In this document: positions 1-7,712 of the stretch, piece by piece
Layout of the letters: every line of letters begins with the position of its first letter
Position numbering within the stretch: position 1 is the stretch's first letter
NCBI RefSeq assembly: GCF_014650815.1
Contig: NZ_BMVR01000004.1
Coordinates: forward strand, 496,001-560,000
DNA: 64,000 nt
Direction of reading: 5' to 3'
Source of the DNA: Streptomyces flavofungini
Lineage (GTDB): Bacteria > Actinomycetota > Actinomycetes > Streptomycetales > Streptomycetaceae
Made by a program: the position numbers and the translations under genes
The notes under the pieces: generated by a model
Database searches by the model: none
Seen by the model: only the letters and a program-made list of their open reading frames with translations
What the model was told of the DNA's origin: nothing

Positions 1-166
1 TGTGGTCCGGGTCGTAGCCGGTCTGCGTCGGCAGGTCGAAGGCGACCGACAGGCCCGTCTGGCCCTTGGCGAGGTTGCGCCGGTACAGCTCGTTCGACGC
101 CTCCGCCGTGGAGTGGCCGGCGTAGGTGCGCATCAGCCACGGCCGGTCCTTCTGACGCTCAGTCAT
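1..166 (-). CDS. meaA: Ethylmalonyl-CoA mutase (N-terminal part only)
   Basis: This is the first 55 codons of a B12-dependent acyl-CoA mutase; the rest lies outside the window. The visible protein starts [20 protein letters not shown] and continues with the motif [20 protein letters not shown], typical of the large-subunit methylmalonyl/ethylmalonyl-CoA mutase family, where it helps form the substrate channel. It starts 17 bp after the stop of the crotonyl-CoA carboxylase/reductase gene on the same strand, with a GAGGG ribosome-binding site. MeaA converts ethylmalonyl-CoA to methylsuccinyl-CoA, the step after Ccr in the ethylmalonyl-CoA pathway, so the two are very likely co-transcribed. The exact mutase type (ethylmalonyl rather than methylmalonyl) is inferred mainly from this linkage. 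Confidence 0.88.
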   Translation of the reverse strand, partial: MTERQKDRPWLMRTYAGHSTAEASNELYRRNLAKGQTGLSVAFDLPTQTGYDPDH

Positions 167-183
167 GAATGAGCCCTCGCCCC

Positions 184-1521
184 TCAGATGTTGCGGAAGC
201 GGTTGATGGCGTCGAGGTGCAGGGCCCGCTTCTCCGCGTCGCGCACGCCGAGCCCCTCCTCGGGCGCCAGCGCGAGCACGCCGACCTTGCCCTGGTGGAG
301 GTTGCGGTGCACGTCGTAGGCGGCCTGCCCGGTGTCCGCCAGGGAGTACACCTTGGAGAGCGTCGGGTGGATCCTGCCCTTGGCGATGAGCCGGTTGGCC
401 TCCCAGGCCTCGCGGTAGTTGGCGAAGTGCGAGCCGATGATGCGCTTCAGGGACATCCACAGGTAGCGGTTGTCGTACTCGTGCATGTAGCCCGAGGTGG
501 AGGCGCAGGTGGTGATGGTGCCGCCCTTGCGGGTGACGTAGACGCTGGCGCCGAAGGTCTCGCGGCCGGGGTGCTCGAAGACGATGTCGATGTCCTCGCC
601 GCCGGTGAACTCGCGGATGCGCTTGCCGAAGCGCTTCCACTCCTTGGGGTCCTGGGTGCGCTCGTCCTTCCAGAACCGGTAACCCTCGGCGTTGCGGTCG
701 ATGATCGCCTCGGCGCCCATCGCGCGGCAGATCTCCGCCTTCTGCGGGCTGCTCACCACACAGATCGGGTTGGCGCCACCGGCCAGCGCGAACTGCGTGG
801 CGTACGAGCCGAGTCCACCGCTCGCGCCCCAGATGAGCACGTTGTCGCCCTGCTTCATGCCGGCGCCGTTGCGCGAGACGAGCTGGCGGTACGCGGTGGA
901 GTTCACCAGGCCCGGCGCCGCCGCCTCCTCCCAGCTCAGGTGGTCCGGCTTCGGCATGAGCTGGTTGGACTTCACCAGGGCGATCTCCGCGAGGCCGCCG
1001 AAGTTGGTCTCGAAGCCCCAGATGCGCTGCTCCGGGTCGAGCATCGTGTCGTTGTGGCCGTCCGAGGACTCCAGCTCCACCGACAGGCAGTGCGCGACGA
1101 CCTCGTCGCCCGGGTGCCAGGCGTTCACGCCGGGGCCGGTACGCAGGACGACGCCCGCGAGGTCGGAGCCGATGATGTGGTACGGCAGGTCGTGGCGCTT
1201 GGTGAGGTCGCTCAACTTGCCGTAGCGCTCGAGGAATCCGAACGTCGACAGCGGCTCGAAGATCGACGTCCACACGGAGTTGTAGTTCACGGACGAGGCC
1301 ATCACGGCCACCAGGGCCTCGCCCGGGCCGAGTTCCGGCACCGGCACCTCGTCCAGGTGCAGCGACTTGCGCGGGTCCTTGTCGCGGGTGGCGAGCCCGG
1401 CGAACAGTTCCGTCTCGTCCTTGTGCACGGTCACGGCGCGGTACGACTCGGGCAGCGGCAGCGCGGCGAAGTCGGCGGCCGAGGTGTCCGGCGATTGGAT
1501 CGCGTCCAGGATTTCCTGCAT
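184..1521 (-). CDS. ccr: Crotonyl-CoA carboxylase/reductase
   Basis: The 445-residue protein is a medium-chain dehydrogenase/reductase that carboxylates and reduces crotonyl-CoA to ethylmalonyl-CoA with CO2 and NADPH in the cytoplasm, feeding acetate assimilation and polyketide extender units. The four residues described for CO2 binding in Kitasatospora Ccr are present at the same numbers: Asn81 (in VNYNSVW), Phe170-Glu171 (in GFETNFGG) and His365 (in GSHFANY). The cofactor-binding loop [11 protein letters not shown] lies at about 231-241. The start [10 protein letters not shown] is chosen because GGAGG precedes it at good spacing; the open frame extends further upstream without a credible start. 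It forms an operon with the downstream mutase gene, and a plausible promoter lies about 230 bp upstream. Confidence 0.96.
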   Translation of the reverse strand: MQEILDAIQSPDTSAADFAALPLPESYRAVTVHKDETELFAGLATRDKDPRKSLHLDEVPVPELGPGEALVAVMASSVNYNSVWTSIFEPLSTFGFLERYGKLSDLTKRHDLPYHIIGSDLAGVVLRTGPGVNAWHPGDEVVAHCLSVELESSDGHNDTMLDPEQRIWGFETNFGGLAEIALVKSNQLMPKPDHLSWEEAAAPGLVNSTAYRQLVSRNGAGMKQGDNVLIWGASGGLGSYATQFALAGGANPICVVSSPQKAEICRAMGAEAIIDRNAEGYRFWKDERTQDPKEWKRFGKRIREFTGGEDIDIVFEHPGRETFGASVYVTRKGGTITTCASTSGYMHEYDNRYLWMSLKRIIGSHFANYREAWEANRLIAKGRIHPTLSKVYSLADTGQAAYDVHRNLHQGKVGVLALAPEEGLGVRDAEKRALHLDAINRFRNI

Positions 1522-1750
1522 GGGTTGCCTCCGGCGAAGGGCGCCACCGGGGGGTGGCGCTCTGAGGGGTACGTCGGGGTGGTGCTGGAAAGCGGGGTGG
1601 TGCCGTCGGTTCGGCGGAGGTGGTGCGGTGGCGGCGCCGTGGTGGGGCGCGGGGTGCCTGTGACGCAGGCGTCCGGGCGCGCTCGCCAATGGCTTGCGGG
1701 GACAGCGTCAGGGGGGAAGTTCTCCACCCGTCGGCCGCTCGGACAACATC

Positions 1751-1779
1751 AACGTATGACACCGCGTGCCAGTCGGCAA
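1751..1779 (-). promoter_or_regulatory. Candidate ccr promoter (HrdB-like)
   Basis: On the minus strand TTGCCG (1774-1779) and TACGTT (1751-1756) are separated by exactly 17 bp, a good match to the housekeeping sigma consensus. It would give a leader of about 220 nt before ccr. An imperfect palindrome, GACACTCAGTGCC at 1780-1792, abuts the -35 box and could bind a regulator. Not experimentally supported. Confidence 0.5.
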
Positions 1780-1834
1780 GACACTCAGTGCCAACAATTT
1801 CTCTCAGTTGTCACCGGGCGGGTTCATCTGAGCG

Positions 1835-1846
1835 ATGATCGATCAT
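1835..1846. promoter_or_regulatory. 12-bp perfect palindrome upstream of ccr
   Basis: ATGATCGATCAT is a perfect palindrome about 55 bp upstream of the candidate ccr -35 box, in one of the few AT-rich stretches of this gap. It could be an operator, for example for the nearby TetR protein, but nothing in the sequence ties it to a specific regulator. Confidence 0.3.
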
Positions 1847-1887
1847 TGCAGGTCAGAGGGCGTGTGCGGGTGGGCTGTCCGTCGCGG

Positions 1888-1927
1888 GGCGCCCCAGCCC
1901 CACCCCTTTCCCGAAACCAGGGGCGCC
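1888..1927. repeat. Dispersed Streptomyces intergenic hairpin
   Basis: GGCGCCCC at 1888-1895 and GGGGCGCC at 1920-1927 form an 8-bp stem around a loop containing CCCTTTCCCGAAACC. From memory, this CCC-TTCCCGAAACCAGGGG core recurs in intergenic regions of many Streptomyces genomes. It lies in the 677-bp gap between ccr and the TetR gene; apart from it, the ccr promoter, the palindrome and the hairpin near 2130, I see nothing else in that gap. Confidence 0.5.
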
Positions 1928-2120
1928 GCGCCCCCTGAACCCCAGCCGCCGCTTGACGTCCCGTGCGGGTGCGGCAGCCCGCGCCGATCGTGGGGCGCGC
2001 TCGTCCGCAATGCCGAACGGGCTGAAACCTGCTGGGGCAGGCTGAAGGGGGATGTGGGGCGAGGTGTTTCGGGGGCTGAGGGTGCCGGGCTGTTGCTCGC
2101 CCCGGAGGGCCGGAGGGAGG

Positions 2121-2144
2121 GTGGGCGGGTGGGAGAGAGCCCGC
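2121..2144. terminator. Candidate terminator of the TetR gene
   Basis: GGGCGGG (2121-2127) and CCCGCCC (2138-2144) form a GC hairpin with a 10-nt purine-rich loop, 55-78 bp downstream of the TetR stop codon. There is no U-tract, which is common for Streptomyces terminators. Confidence 0.4.
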
Positions 2145-2198
2145 CCGGTGTGTGAGGGCGAGGCGGGCAGCGCCGATCGGCGGGGGAGCGGCCGACGG

Positions 2199-3008
2199 TC
2201 AGGCGCGGGTGCGCAGTGCCTTTTCGATGGTGCGCATGACCTCGTCGAGGGGTGCGTCCGTGCGGGCCACCGTGACGAGGACCTCCCCGCCGTCGGAGAC
2301 GGTGGCCGAGGCCCCGGAGGGCGTCGTGTCCCGCCCGGCGGGGATCCCGGTGCCGAAGGTGCGGCGGACGATCCCGAAGGCGTGGTCGAGCTGCCCCTCC
2401 ACGTCCCCCTGGCCCCCGGCCCGGAGCCAGCGCCGCAGGACGTGGTTGTGGGCGGTGACGACGGCGGACGCGGCGACCTCCGCGAGGAGCGGGTCGTCGT
2501 TGCCGTGGTGGTGCGCGTGCTCGTCGAAGTGACCGAGGAGGTAGCGGGTGAAGAGACGTTCGTAGCGCGCCACGGAGGCGATCTCCCGCTCGCGCAGCGT
2601 GGGCACCTCGCGCGTGAGGCGGTACCGCTCCACGGACACGGCGGGCGAGGCCGCGTACATCTTCATGACTTCCTTGATGCCCCGGCACACCGTGTCGAGC
2701 GGGTGCTCGTGCGCGGGCGCCGCGTTGAGCACGGCCTCCGCCCGGATCAGGGTGTCGTCGTGGTCGGGGAAGATCGCCTCTTCCTTGGACCGGAAGTGCC
2801 GGAAGAAAGTCCGGCGGGCCACCCCGGCCTGCGCCGCGATCTCGTCGACCGTGGTCGCCTCGTAGCCCTTGGACGCGAAGAGTTCCATGGCGGCGGCCGC
2901 CAGCTCGCGGCGCATCTTGAGCCGTTGTGCGGCGGCGCGGCTGCCCGCGGCGCTCTCCGGAGCGTCGGGCGTAGCTGTCGTACGTGAGGACTTGGCGGCC
3001 TTGGGCAT
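2199..3008 (-). CDS. TetR-family regulator of the ethylmalonyl-CoA locus
   Basis: The 269-residue protein has a classical N-terminal TetR helix-turn-helix at about residues 53-72 (TTVDEIAAQAGVARRTFFRH) and a helical ligand/dimer domain rich in His and Glu. A basic, Ala-rich 30-residue tail precedes the HTH. The start MPKAAKSS is preferred because TACGTT lies exactly 6 nt upstream, the geometry of a leaderless Streptomyces promoter; a second ATG 18 bp upstream would fall inside that box. The gene sits between ccr and a 3-hydroxyacyl-CoA dehydrogenase on the same strand, so control of acyl-CoA assimilation genes is likely but inferred. The ligand is unknown; an acyl-CoA is a reasonable guess. 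Confidence 0.88.
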   Translation of the reverse strand: MPKAAKSSRTTATPDAPESAAGSRAAAQRLKMRRELAAAAMELFASKGYEATTVDEIAAQAGVARRTFFRHFRSKEEAIFPDHDDTLIRAEAVLNAAPAHEHPLDTVCRGIKEVMKMYAASPAVSVERYRLTREVPTLREREIASVARYERLFTRYLLGHFDEHAHHHGNDDPLLAEVAASAVVTAHNHVLRRWLRAGGQGDVEGQLDHAFGIVRRTFGTGIPAGRDTTPSGASATVSDGGEVLVTVARTDAPLDEVMRTIEKALRTRA

Positions 3009-3144
3009 GCCCCGAACGTACTGCATGTGCGCAGCTGAGTGCGCCTGCGGGAGGGGGCTGCCCGACGGTTCGAGCAGCCCGCCCCAGTCCGCGCGCTCGG
3101 CGCGCACCGCCTCGTGTGCTCTGGGCCCGGGGTCCGCGCGCCGG

Positions 3145-4926
3145 TCAGCGCCGGGCATATTCGCGGAAGCCGCGGCCCGTCTTGCGGCCGAGGCAGCCCG
3201 CAGCCACCAGGTGTTCCAGGAGCGGCGCGGGTGCGAGGCCGGGCTCGCGGAACTCGCGGTGCAGCACCTTCTCGATGGCCAGCGAGACGTCCAGGCCGAC
3301 GACGTCGAGGAGCTCGAAGGGCCCCATCGGGTAGCCGCCGCCCAGCTTCATGGCGGCGTCGATGTCGTCGAGGGACGCGTAGTGCTCCTGGACCATCTTG
3401 ATCGCGTTGTTGAGGTACGGGAACAGGAGCGCGTTCACGATGAACCCGGCCCGGTCCCCGCAGTCCACCGGGTGCTTCTTGATCGAGGCGCACACCTCGC
3501 GGGCGGTGGCGTGCACGTCGTCCTCGGTCAGGACGGTGCGCACGACCTCGACGAGCTTCATGGCGGGCGCCGGATTGAAGAAGTGCAGGCCGATCACGTC
3601 GCCGGGCCGGGAGGTGGCGCGGGCGCAGGCCACGACGGGCAGCGAGGACGTGGTGGTGGCGAGGACGGCGCCGGGCTTGCAGACCTTGTCGAGGGTCGCG
3701 AAGAGCTGCCGCTTGATCTCCAGATCCTCCGCGACCGCCTCCAGGGCGAGGTCGACGTCGGCGAACGACTCGTAGGACCCGCTGGGCGTGATCCGGTCGA
3801 GGGTCTTCGCCGCGGCCTCCGCGGTGAGCCGCCCCTTGTCGACGGAGCGCGAGAGCGACTTGGCGACCCGGGCCTTGGCCGCGACGGCCTTCTCCGCGCT
3901 GCGGGCGGCGAGCACCACGTCGTACCCGGCCTTCGCGAAGACCTCCGCGATCCCGGACGCCATGGTGCCGGAACCGGCCACGCCGACGGAGCGGACCTCA
4001 CGCCCCCGCGCCTGCCGGGTGCCCTCCAGCGGCGTCGCCGCGTCCCGCACGACCTCGTCGCTGCCGGACTCGGCGTACGTGTAGAAGCCTCGGCCCGACT
4101 TGCGACCCGTCAGGCCCGCCTCGCTGAGCTGCTTGAGGATCGGGGCGGGCGCGTGCAGCCGGTCCTGCGACTCGGTGTACATGGCGTCGAGGACGGTGCG
4201 GGCGGTGTCGACGCCGATCAGGTCGAGCAGCGCGAGCGGTCCCATGGGCAGGCCGCAGCCGAGCCGCATCGCCGCGTCGATGTCCTCGCGGCTCGCGTAC
4301 TTGGCCTCGTACATCGCCGCCGCCTGGTTGAGGTAGCCGAAGAGCAGCCCGTCGGCGACGAAGCCGGGGCGGTCGCCGACGGCGACGGGCTCCTTGCCGA
4401 GCGCGGCGGCGAGGTCGGTCACCGCGGCCACGGCGGCCGGCGCGGTGAGCACCGACGAGACGACCTCGACGAGCTTCATGGCGGGCGCCGGGTTGAAGAA
4501 GTGCAGGCCCAACACCCGCTCCGGGTGCGCGGATTCGGCGGCGAGACGCGTCACGGACAGCGCGTTCGTGCCGGTGGCCAGGACCGTGTCGGGGCGCACG
4601 ATGCCGTCGAGCTCACGGAAGATCTGCTGCTTGATCTCGTACGACTCGGGGGCGACCTCGATGACCAGGTCGGCCTCGGCCGCCGCCCGCAGGTCGGTGC
4701 CGGCGCGGAAGCGGGCGAGGATGTCCTCGCGCTCGCTCTCGGTGAGCCGTTCGCGGCGCACGGCACGCGCGGTGGAGGCCTCCAGGGCGGCGACGGCGTG
4801 GGCCGTGGCCTGTTCGCTGACGTCGATGCCGATGACCTCGCGGCCCGCGTGGGCGAGGACTTCGGCGATGCCGGTGCCCATCGTGCCGAGACCGACGACG
4901 GCGACCGTGCTGAAGGGAGTGTCCAT
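3145..4926 (-). CDS. 3-hydroxyacyl-CoA dehydrogenase, two tandem modules
   Basis: This 593-residue protein contains two complete 3-hydroxyacyl-CoA dehydrogenase units of about 290 residues. The first has the NAD loop VGLGTMGTGIAEVLAHAG at 11-28, the second VAGSGTMASGIAEVFAKAG at about 316-334. Both carry the FNPAPAMKLVEVV segment with the catalytic HFFNP histidine and end in a GRGFYTYAE / GRGFREYAR motif. It oxidises or forms 3-hydroxybutyryl-CoA, consistent with the ethylmalonyl-CoA pathway entry (acetoacetyl-CoA to crotonyl-CoA) next to ccr. The gene is 136 bp upstream of the TetR gene on the same strand. Whether both active sites work is unknown; both look intact. Confidence 0.93.
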   Translation of the reverse strand: MDTPFSTVAVVGLGTMGTGIAEVLAHAGREVIGIDVSEQATAHAVAALEASTARAVRRERLTESEREDILARFRAGTDLRAAAEADLVIEVAPESYEIKQQIFRELDGIVRPDTVLATGTNALSVTRLAAESAHPERVLGLHFFNPAPAMKLVEVVSSVLTAPAAVAAVTDLAAALGKEPVAVGDRPGFVADGLLFGYLNQAAAMYEAKYASREDIDAAMRLGCGLPMGPLALLDLIGVDTARTVLDAMYTESQDRLHAPAPILKQLSEAGLTGRKSGRGFYTYAESGSDEVVRDAATPLEGTRQARGREVRSVGVAGSGTMASGIAEVFAKAGYDVVLAARSAEKAVAAKARVAKSLSRSVDKGRLTAEAAAKTLDRITPSGSYESFADVDLALEAVAEDLEIKRQLFATLDKVCKPGAVLATTTSSLPVVACARATSRPGDVIGLHFFNPAPAMKLVEVVRTVLTEDDVHATAREVCASIKKHPVDCGDRAGFIVNALLFPYLNNAIKMVQEHYASLDDIDAAMKLGGGYPMGPFELLDVVGLDVSLAIEKVLHREFREPGLAPAPLLEHLVAAGCLGRKTGRGFREYARR

Positions 4927-5276
4927 GCGTGGACTCCAGGAAGTGAGTGACGACTGAGGGGCGCACGCGCACGGCGCGTGGCGGGGGCGCACCGGACACG
5001 GGCCACGCGAGCGGGCGTGAAGTGGCGTACGGCGTGCGGAGGTTGCGCGAAGGGAGAACCGGCAGGCCCTGTCCCGTGGCCACGCCGTCCTGCGGTACAT
5101 GCGTACCGAACCGACAACACTCGAGACGGCTGCGTCACCAGGCCGTCCAGAGTCGAAGTGCGAAGAGCAAAGAATGCTGCGCGAGGAGTGTGCCCCGCTC
5201 ACATGAGATTAACCCGTGAGTAACGAGCGCGCCAGCCCCCGGTGTCTGTGACGTCCGTCGCGACTAGGCTCGGCGC
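4927..5276. other. 350-bp intergenic region with a candidate operator
   Basis: This gap separates the divergent dehydrogenase and HEAT-repeat genes. It holds the near-palindrome at 5093-5108 and, at its right end, the -10 box of the HEAT gene (TAGGCT at 5265-5270). Long open frames here on the minus strand are extensions of shadow frames; I see no further gene. Confidence 0.6.
5093..5108. promoter_or_regulatory. Candidate operator upstream of the dehydrogenase gene
   Basis: CGGTACATGCGTACCG has perfect 6-bp arms (CGGTAC/GTACCG) around ATGC. It lies 167 bp upstream of the 3-hydroxyacyl-CoA dehydrogenase start. The region just upstream of the TetR start contains the related string ACATGCAGTACG on the minus strand, which hints at one regulator acting at both sites. 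Confidence 0.35.
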
Positions 5277-5873
5277 ATGGATGCGGAGTTGCGGACGGTG
5301 ACGGATCGCTTACGACGCGAGGCGGCGGCGTCGGGAGCGCTGGACGCGTACGAGAGACTGCTGGCCGCCCATGCCGCGGACGAGCTCGCGGGGGTGCTGC
5401 TCGCGGCCGGACAGCCCCTGTGGGCGCGGGAGTTGGCAGCGGTCAAGCTGGGGGTACTGGGGGACCGGCGGGCCTTCGAGGCGCTGGTGCTGCTGCTCAA
5501 CCACCGGGATCCGCCGCGCTGCGCCGCCGCCGCGTACGCCCTCGCGCGACTCGGCGACCGGCGCACGGCACGCGCGGCGGCGGCGCTCGCCACCAACGAG
5601 CTGCGGGTCGCCTACGCCCTGCATCCCGTGCGGCTCCTGACGGAGCTGCGGGCCCCGGAGTCGGCCCCCGCCCTGATCGTCACGCTGCAGCGCCGCCTGA
5701 CCCCCAACGACCCCTACGGCAAGGTCGCGCTGGCGTGCGTCGAGGGGCTCGGGGCGCTCGGGGACGCGCGGGCCATACCGGTGCTCACGGCCGCCTGCGG
5801 CCACCCGCGCCTCGCGGCGGCCGCGGCGGCGGCCCTGGCCCGGGTGTCGGTGCGGGCCCAGGGGTCGTCATGA
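5277..5873 (+). CDS. HEAT-repeat protein, TTA codon (possible bldA target)
   Basis: The 198-residue Ala/Leu/Arg-rich protein consists of consecutive HEAT-like helical pairs, for example ELAAVKLGVLGDRRAFEAL, AAYALARLGDRRTARAAAAL and ALACVEGLGALGDARAIPVL, each about 30 residues. Such solenoids bind proteins; no catalytic motif is visible. TAGGCT ends 6 nt before the ATG, so the mRNA is probably leaderless. Codon 12 (5310-5312) is TTA, the rare leucine codon read by the bldA tRNA in Streptomyces, and the only TTA I found in any CDS of this window. That suggests translation late in growth. Its last 6 bp overlap the convergent SRPBCC gene. The function is unknown. Confidence 0.8.
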   Translation: MDAELRTVTDRLRREAAASGALDAYERLLAAHAADELAGVLLAAGQPLWARELAAVKLGVLGDRRAFEALVLLLNHRDPPRCAAAAYALARLGDRRTARAAAALATNELRVAYALHPVRLLTELRAPESAPALIVTLQRRLTPNDPYGKVALACVEGLGALGDARAIPVLTAACGHPRLAAAAAAALARVSVRAQGSS

Positions 5874-6368
5874 GGGGCGGTCGGGGGTGAGGCGGCGCAG
5901 GAGGCGCACGTAGGGACTCCAGCGTGCGGGGCGCCGGACCGTGCCGGTCAGGGCACGCTCCGCGCGGTCGAGGCTGTCCTCCAGGCAGGCGTCGTGGAAG
6001 GCGCGGAACGCCAGTGGCCAGGTCAGCCGCGCCGGGCCGCGGGCGCGCATCGTCAGGGTGTGGCGCAGGACCGTCTGCCCGCTGCCGTCGTCCAGCGGGT
6101 GGACCGTGAACTCGTGGAACCCGTCGAAGCCGCGCGGCCCGGTGAAGGCGAACCGCACCCACTGCTGCGGCGCGTACGCCGCCACGGTGTACCGGACCGG
6201 CCCGTGGCCGCCGCGCGACCCGGGCGCGAGCCCCCGGTCCAGCTTCATGGGCGGCCAGTCGGCGGTGGGCCACAGCGGGTCGTCCGGGGTGGCGAGGGCG
6301 TCGATGAGACCGCCGACCGCGCCCGGCTCGACGGGCAGGAGGCGTTCGTGGACGTTGAGGACGGCCAT
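5868..6368 (-). CDS. SRPBCC-fold protein
   Basis: The 166-residue protein has the START/polyketide-cyclase-like layout: an N-terminal strand (MAVLNVHERLLPV), a segment with PLWPTADWPPM, central strands (VRYTVAAYAPQQWVRFAF, FHEFTVHPLDDGSGQTVLRHTLTMRA) and a C-terminal helix (FRAFHDACLEDSLDRAERAL). Such proteins bind hydrophobic ligands in a cavity. It is transcribed divergently from a TetR regulator, with an 18-bp palindrome between them, so it is the likely target of that repressor. GGAG precedes the start. Substrate unknown. Confidence 0.8.
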   Translation of the reverse strand: MAVLNVHERLLPVEPGAVGGLIDALATPDDPLWPTADWPPMKLDRGLAPGSRGGHGPVRYTVAAYAPQQWVRFAFTGPRGFDGFHEFTVHPLDDGSGQTVLRHTLTMRARGPARLTWPLAFRAFHDACLEDSLDRAERALTGTVRRPARWSPYVRLLRRLTPDRPS

Positions 6369-6408
6369 GGTGGCTCCAAGGGCGTTTTAGAGGGGCCTCT
6401 CTCTTTAA

Positions 6409-6426
6409 TTGGAGGGTACTCTCCAA
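6409..6426. promoter_or_regulatory. Operator of the divergent TetR/SRPBCC pair
   Basis: TTGGAGGGTACTCTCCAA is a near-perfect 18-bp palindrome (one symmetric mismatch pair) in the 61-bp divergent gap. It covers the GGAGG that would be the ribosome-binding site of the TetR gene, so binding could block transcription in both directions. A second short inverted repeat, AGAGGGGCCTCT, lies at 6389-6400. Confidence 0.65.
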
Positions 6427-6429
6427 TAC

Positions 6430-7032
6430 ATGGCGAGACCACCCCGGTACGACGTGAGCCGCTTTCTGGACGCCGCCGTCGAACTGGCCGCGGCGGCGGG
6501 CCCGTCCGCGGTCACCATGGCGGCCGTGGCCAAGGCGGTCGGCGCGCCCAGCGGGTCGGTGTACCACCGGTTCCCGGGGCGTCCGGCGCTGCTCGCGGAG
6601 GTGTGGCTGCGGACCGTCGAGGGCTTCCAGGAGGGGTGGTTCGCGGCGCTGGGGTCCGGCGGGGGAGATCCGCGCGCGGCGGCCCGGGCGGCGGCCGTCC
6701 ATGTGGTCGCGTGGAGCCGGACGCATCCGAGGGAAGCCGCCCTGCTCCTGTACGGCGCCGCCGACTTCGCCGAGGCCGACTGGCCCGCGGCGAGTGCCGG
6801 GCGGGCGGCGGCGGGGCACCGGCGGGTGGGCGAGGCCGTGGCCGGGCTGTGCGCGGCGCTGGGCGCCGAGGCGGGGCCCGCCGCGGACCGGGTCGCGCTC
6901 GCCGTGATCGACATGCCGCTGACCATCGTCCGCCGCCAGCTGCGCCGCGGCCAGGAGCTGCCCGCGCACGCGGAGGAACTGGCGGGGGAGAGCGCGCTGT
7001 TGCTGCTGGGCGCCGGGCCCGGGAACCGCTAG
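6430..7032 (+). CDS. TetR-family transcriptional regulator
   Basis: This 200-residue protein begins MARPPRYDVSRFLDAAVEL and has a TetR helix-turn-helix at about residues 28-50 (VTMAAVAKAVGAPSGSVYHRF). The C-terminal half is Ala-rich and helical. It is divergent from the SRPBCC gene and shares an 18-bp palindrome with it, the standard arrangement for an autoregulated local repressor. Its TAG stop lies inside the CTAG at the left end of the transposon-derived element that follows, so the reading frame was not altered by the insertion. Confidence 0.88.
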   Translation: MARPPRYDVSRFLDAAVELAAAAGPSAVTMAAVAKAVGAPSGSVYHRFPGRPALLAEVWLRTVEGFQEGWFAALGSGGGDPRAAARAAAVHVVAWSRTHPREAALLLYGAADFAEADWPAASAGRAAAGHRRVGEAVAGLCAALGAEAGPAADRVALAVIDMPLTIVRRQLRRGQELPAHAEELAGESALLLLGAGPGNR

Positions 7033-7171
7033 GGCGTTTCTGACGGCTCTTGAAACCGTCAGATGGCTGTCACGGGTGTGGGCGCCGGGGCGAGCAGCAC
7101 CTCGCGGGGCAGCTCCCGTTGCGCCGACGATCTCCCTGGCGGCCGACCAAGAGCCATCAGAAACGCCCTAG
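7029..7171. mobile_element. MITE-like element with 24-bp inverted ends
   Basis: The left end (7029-7052) and right end (7148-7171) are inverted copies of CTAGGGCGTTTCTGAYGGCT followed by CTTG, differing at one position. The element without the duplicated TA is 137 bp (7032-7168) and has no transposase. The empty site would read CCGCTAGGCG, so insertion at CTAG with a TA duplication is the simplest reading. This is the structure of a non-autonomous derivative of an insertion sequence, probably of the IS5/IS630 type. The interior carries no recognisable gene. Confidence 0.7.
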
Positions 7172-7211
7172 GCGTCCGGGGCGGGCCCGGAGCCGCCAGG
7201 TGCCCGGAGCG

Positions 7212-7628
7212 CTAGGCGCCCGTCGCGGCCTCCTCCGGAACCACCGCCAGCGCCTCGATCTCCATCAGGAACTCGGGTCCCATCAGCGCCGCCACCTGCA
7301 CCGCCGACGCGGCGGGCAGGCGGGCCGGGTCGAGGTAGGCGTCGCGGGCGGCCCGGACCGCGGGCATGTGCGCCACGTCGGTGACGAAGTACGTCAGCTT
7401 GATCACGTCGTCGAAGTCCGCGCCCGCGGCCGCCAGACAGCGCCGCAGATTCTCGAAGACCTGGCGGGCCTGCGCCGCCGCGTCCCCCGCGCCGACCAGC
7501 TCGCCCCGCTCGTCCAGGGCGAGTTGACCGGAGACGGCGACGAGGCGGCCCGTGCCGGTCACCACGTGGGTGTACGCGGTCGCGGGCGCGACCCCGTCGG
7601 GGGCGTGAAGGTGTGTCAGTCGGCTCAT
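7212..7628 (-). CDS. Rid-family protein without the RidA catalytic arginine
   Basis: The 138-residue protein has the YjgF/RidA fold signature: VVAVSGQLALDE-type strand near residue 30-40, ARQVFENLRRCLAAAGADFDDVIKLTYFV in the middle, and a MEIEALAVV end. In RidA the arginine of the PARSxVEV motif binds the imine substrate; here the matching segment is PAASAVQV (Ala107). It therefore belongs to a Rid subgroup that probably does not hydrolyse 2-aminoacrylate. Two ATG codons 9 bp apart are possible (7628 or 7637); neither has a clear ribosome-binding site. No obvious partner is nearby. Confidence 0.85.
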   Translation of the reverse strand: MSRLTHLHAPDGVAPATAYTHVVTGTGRLVAVSGQLALDERGELVGAGDAAAQARQVFENLRRCLAAAGADFDDVIKLTYFVTDVAHMPAVRAARDAYLDPARLPAASAVQVAALMGPEFLMEIEALAVVPEEAATGA

Positions 7629-7712
7629 GGTGACCATGGTGGACCACGGGTCCGACAACGCCCCCGACGGATGCCCGGCGCCCGGGTTCGACCAGGCGCC
7701 GGAGCCCACGCG

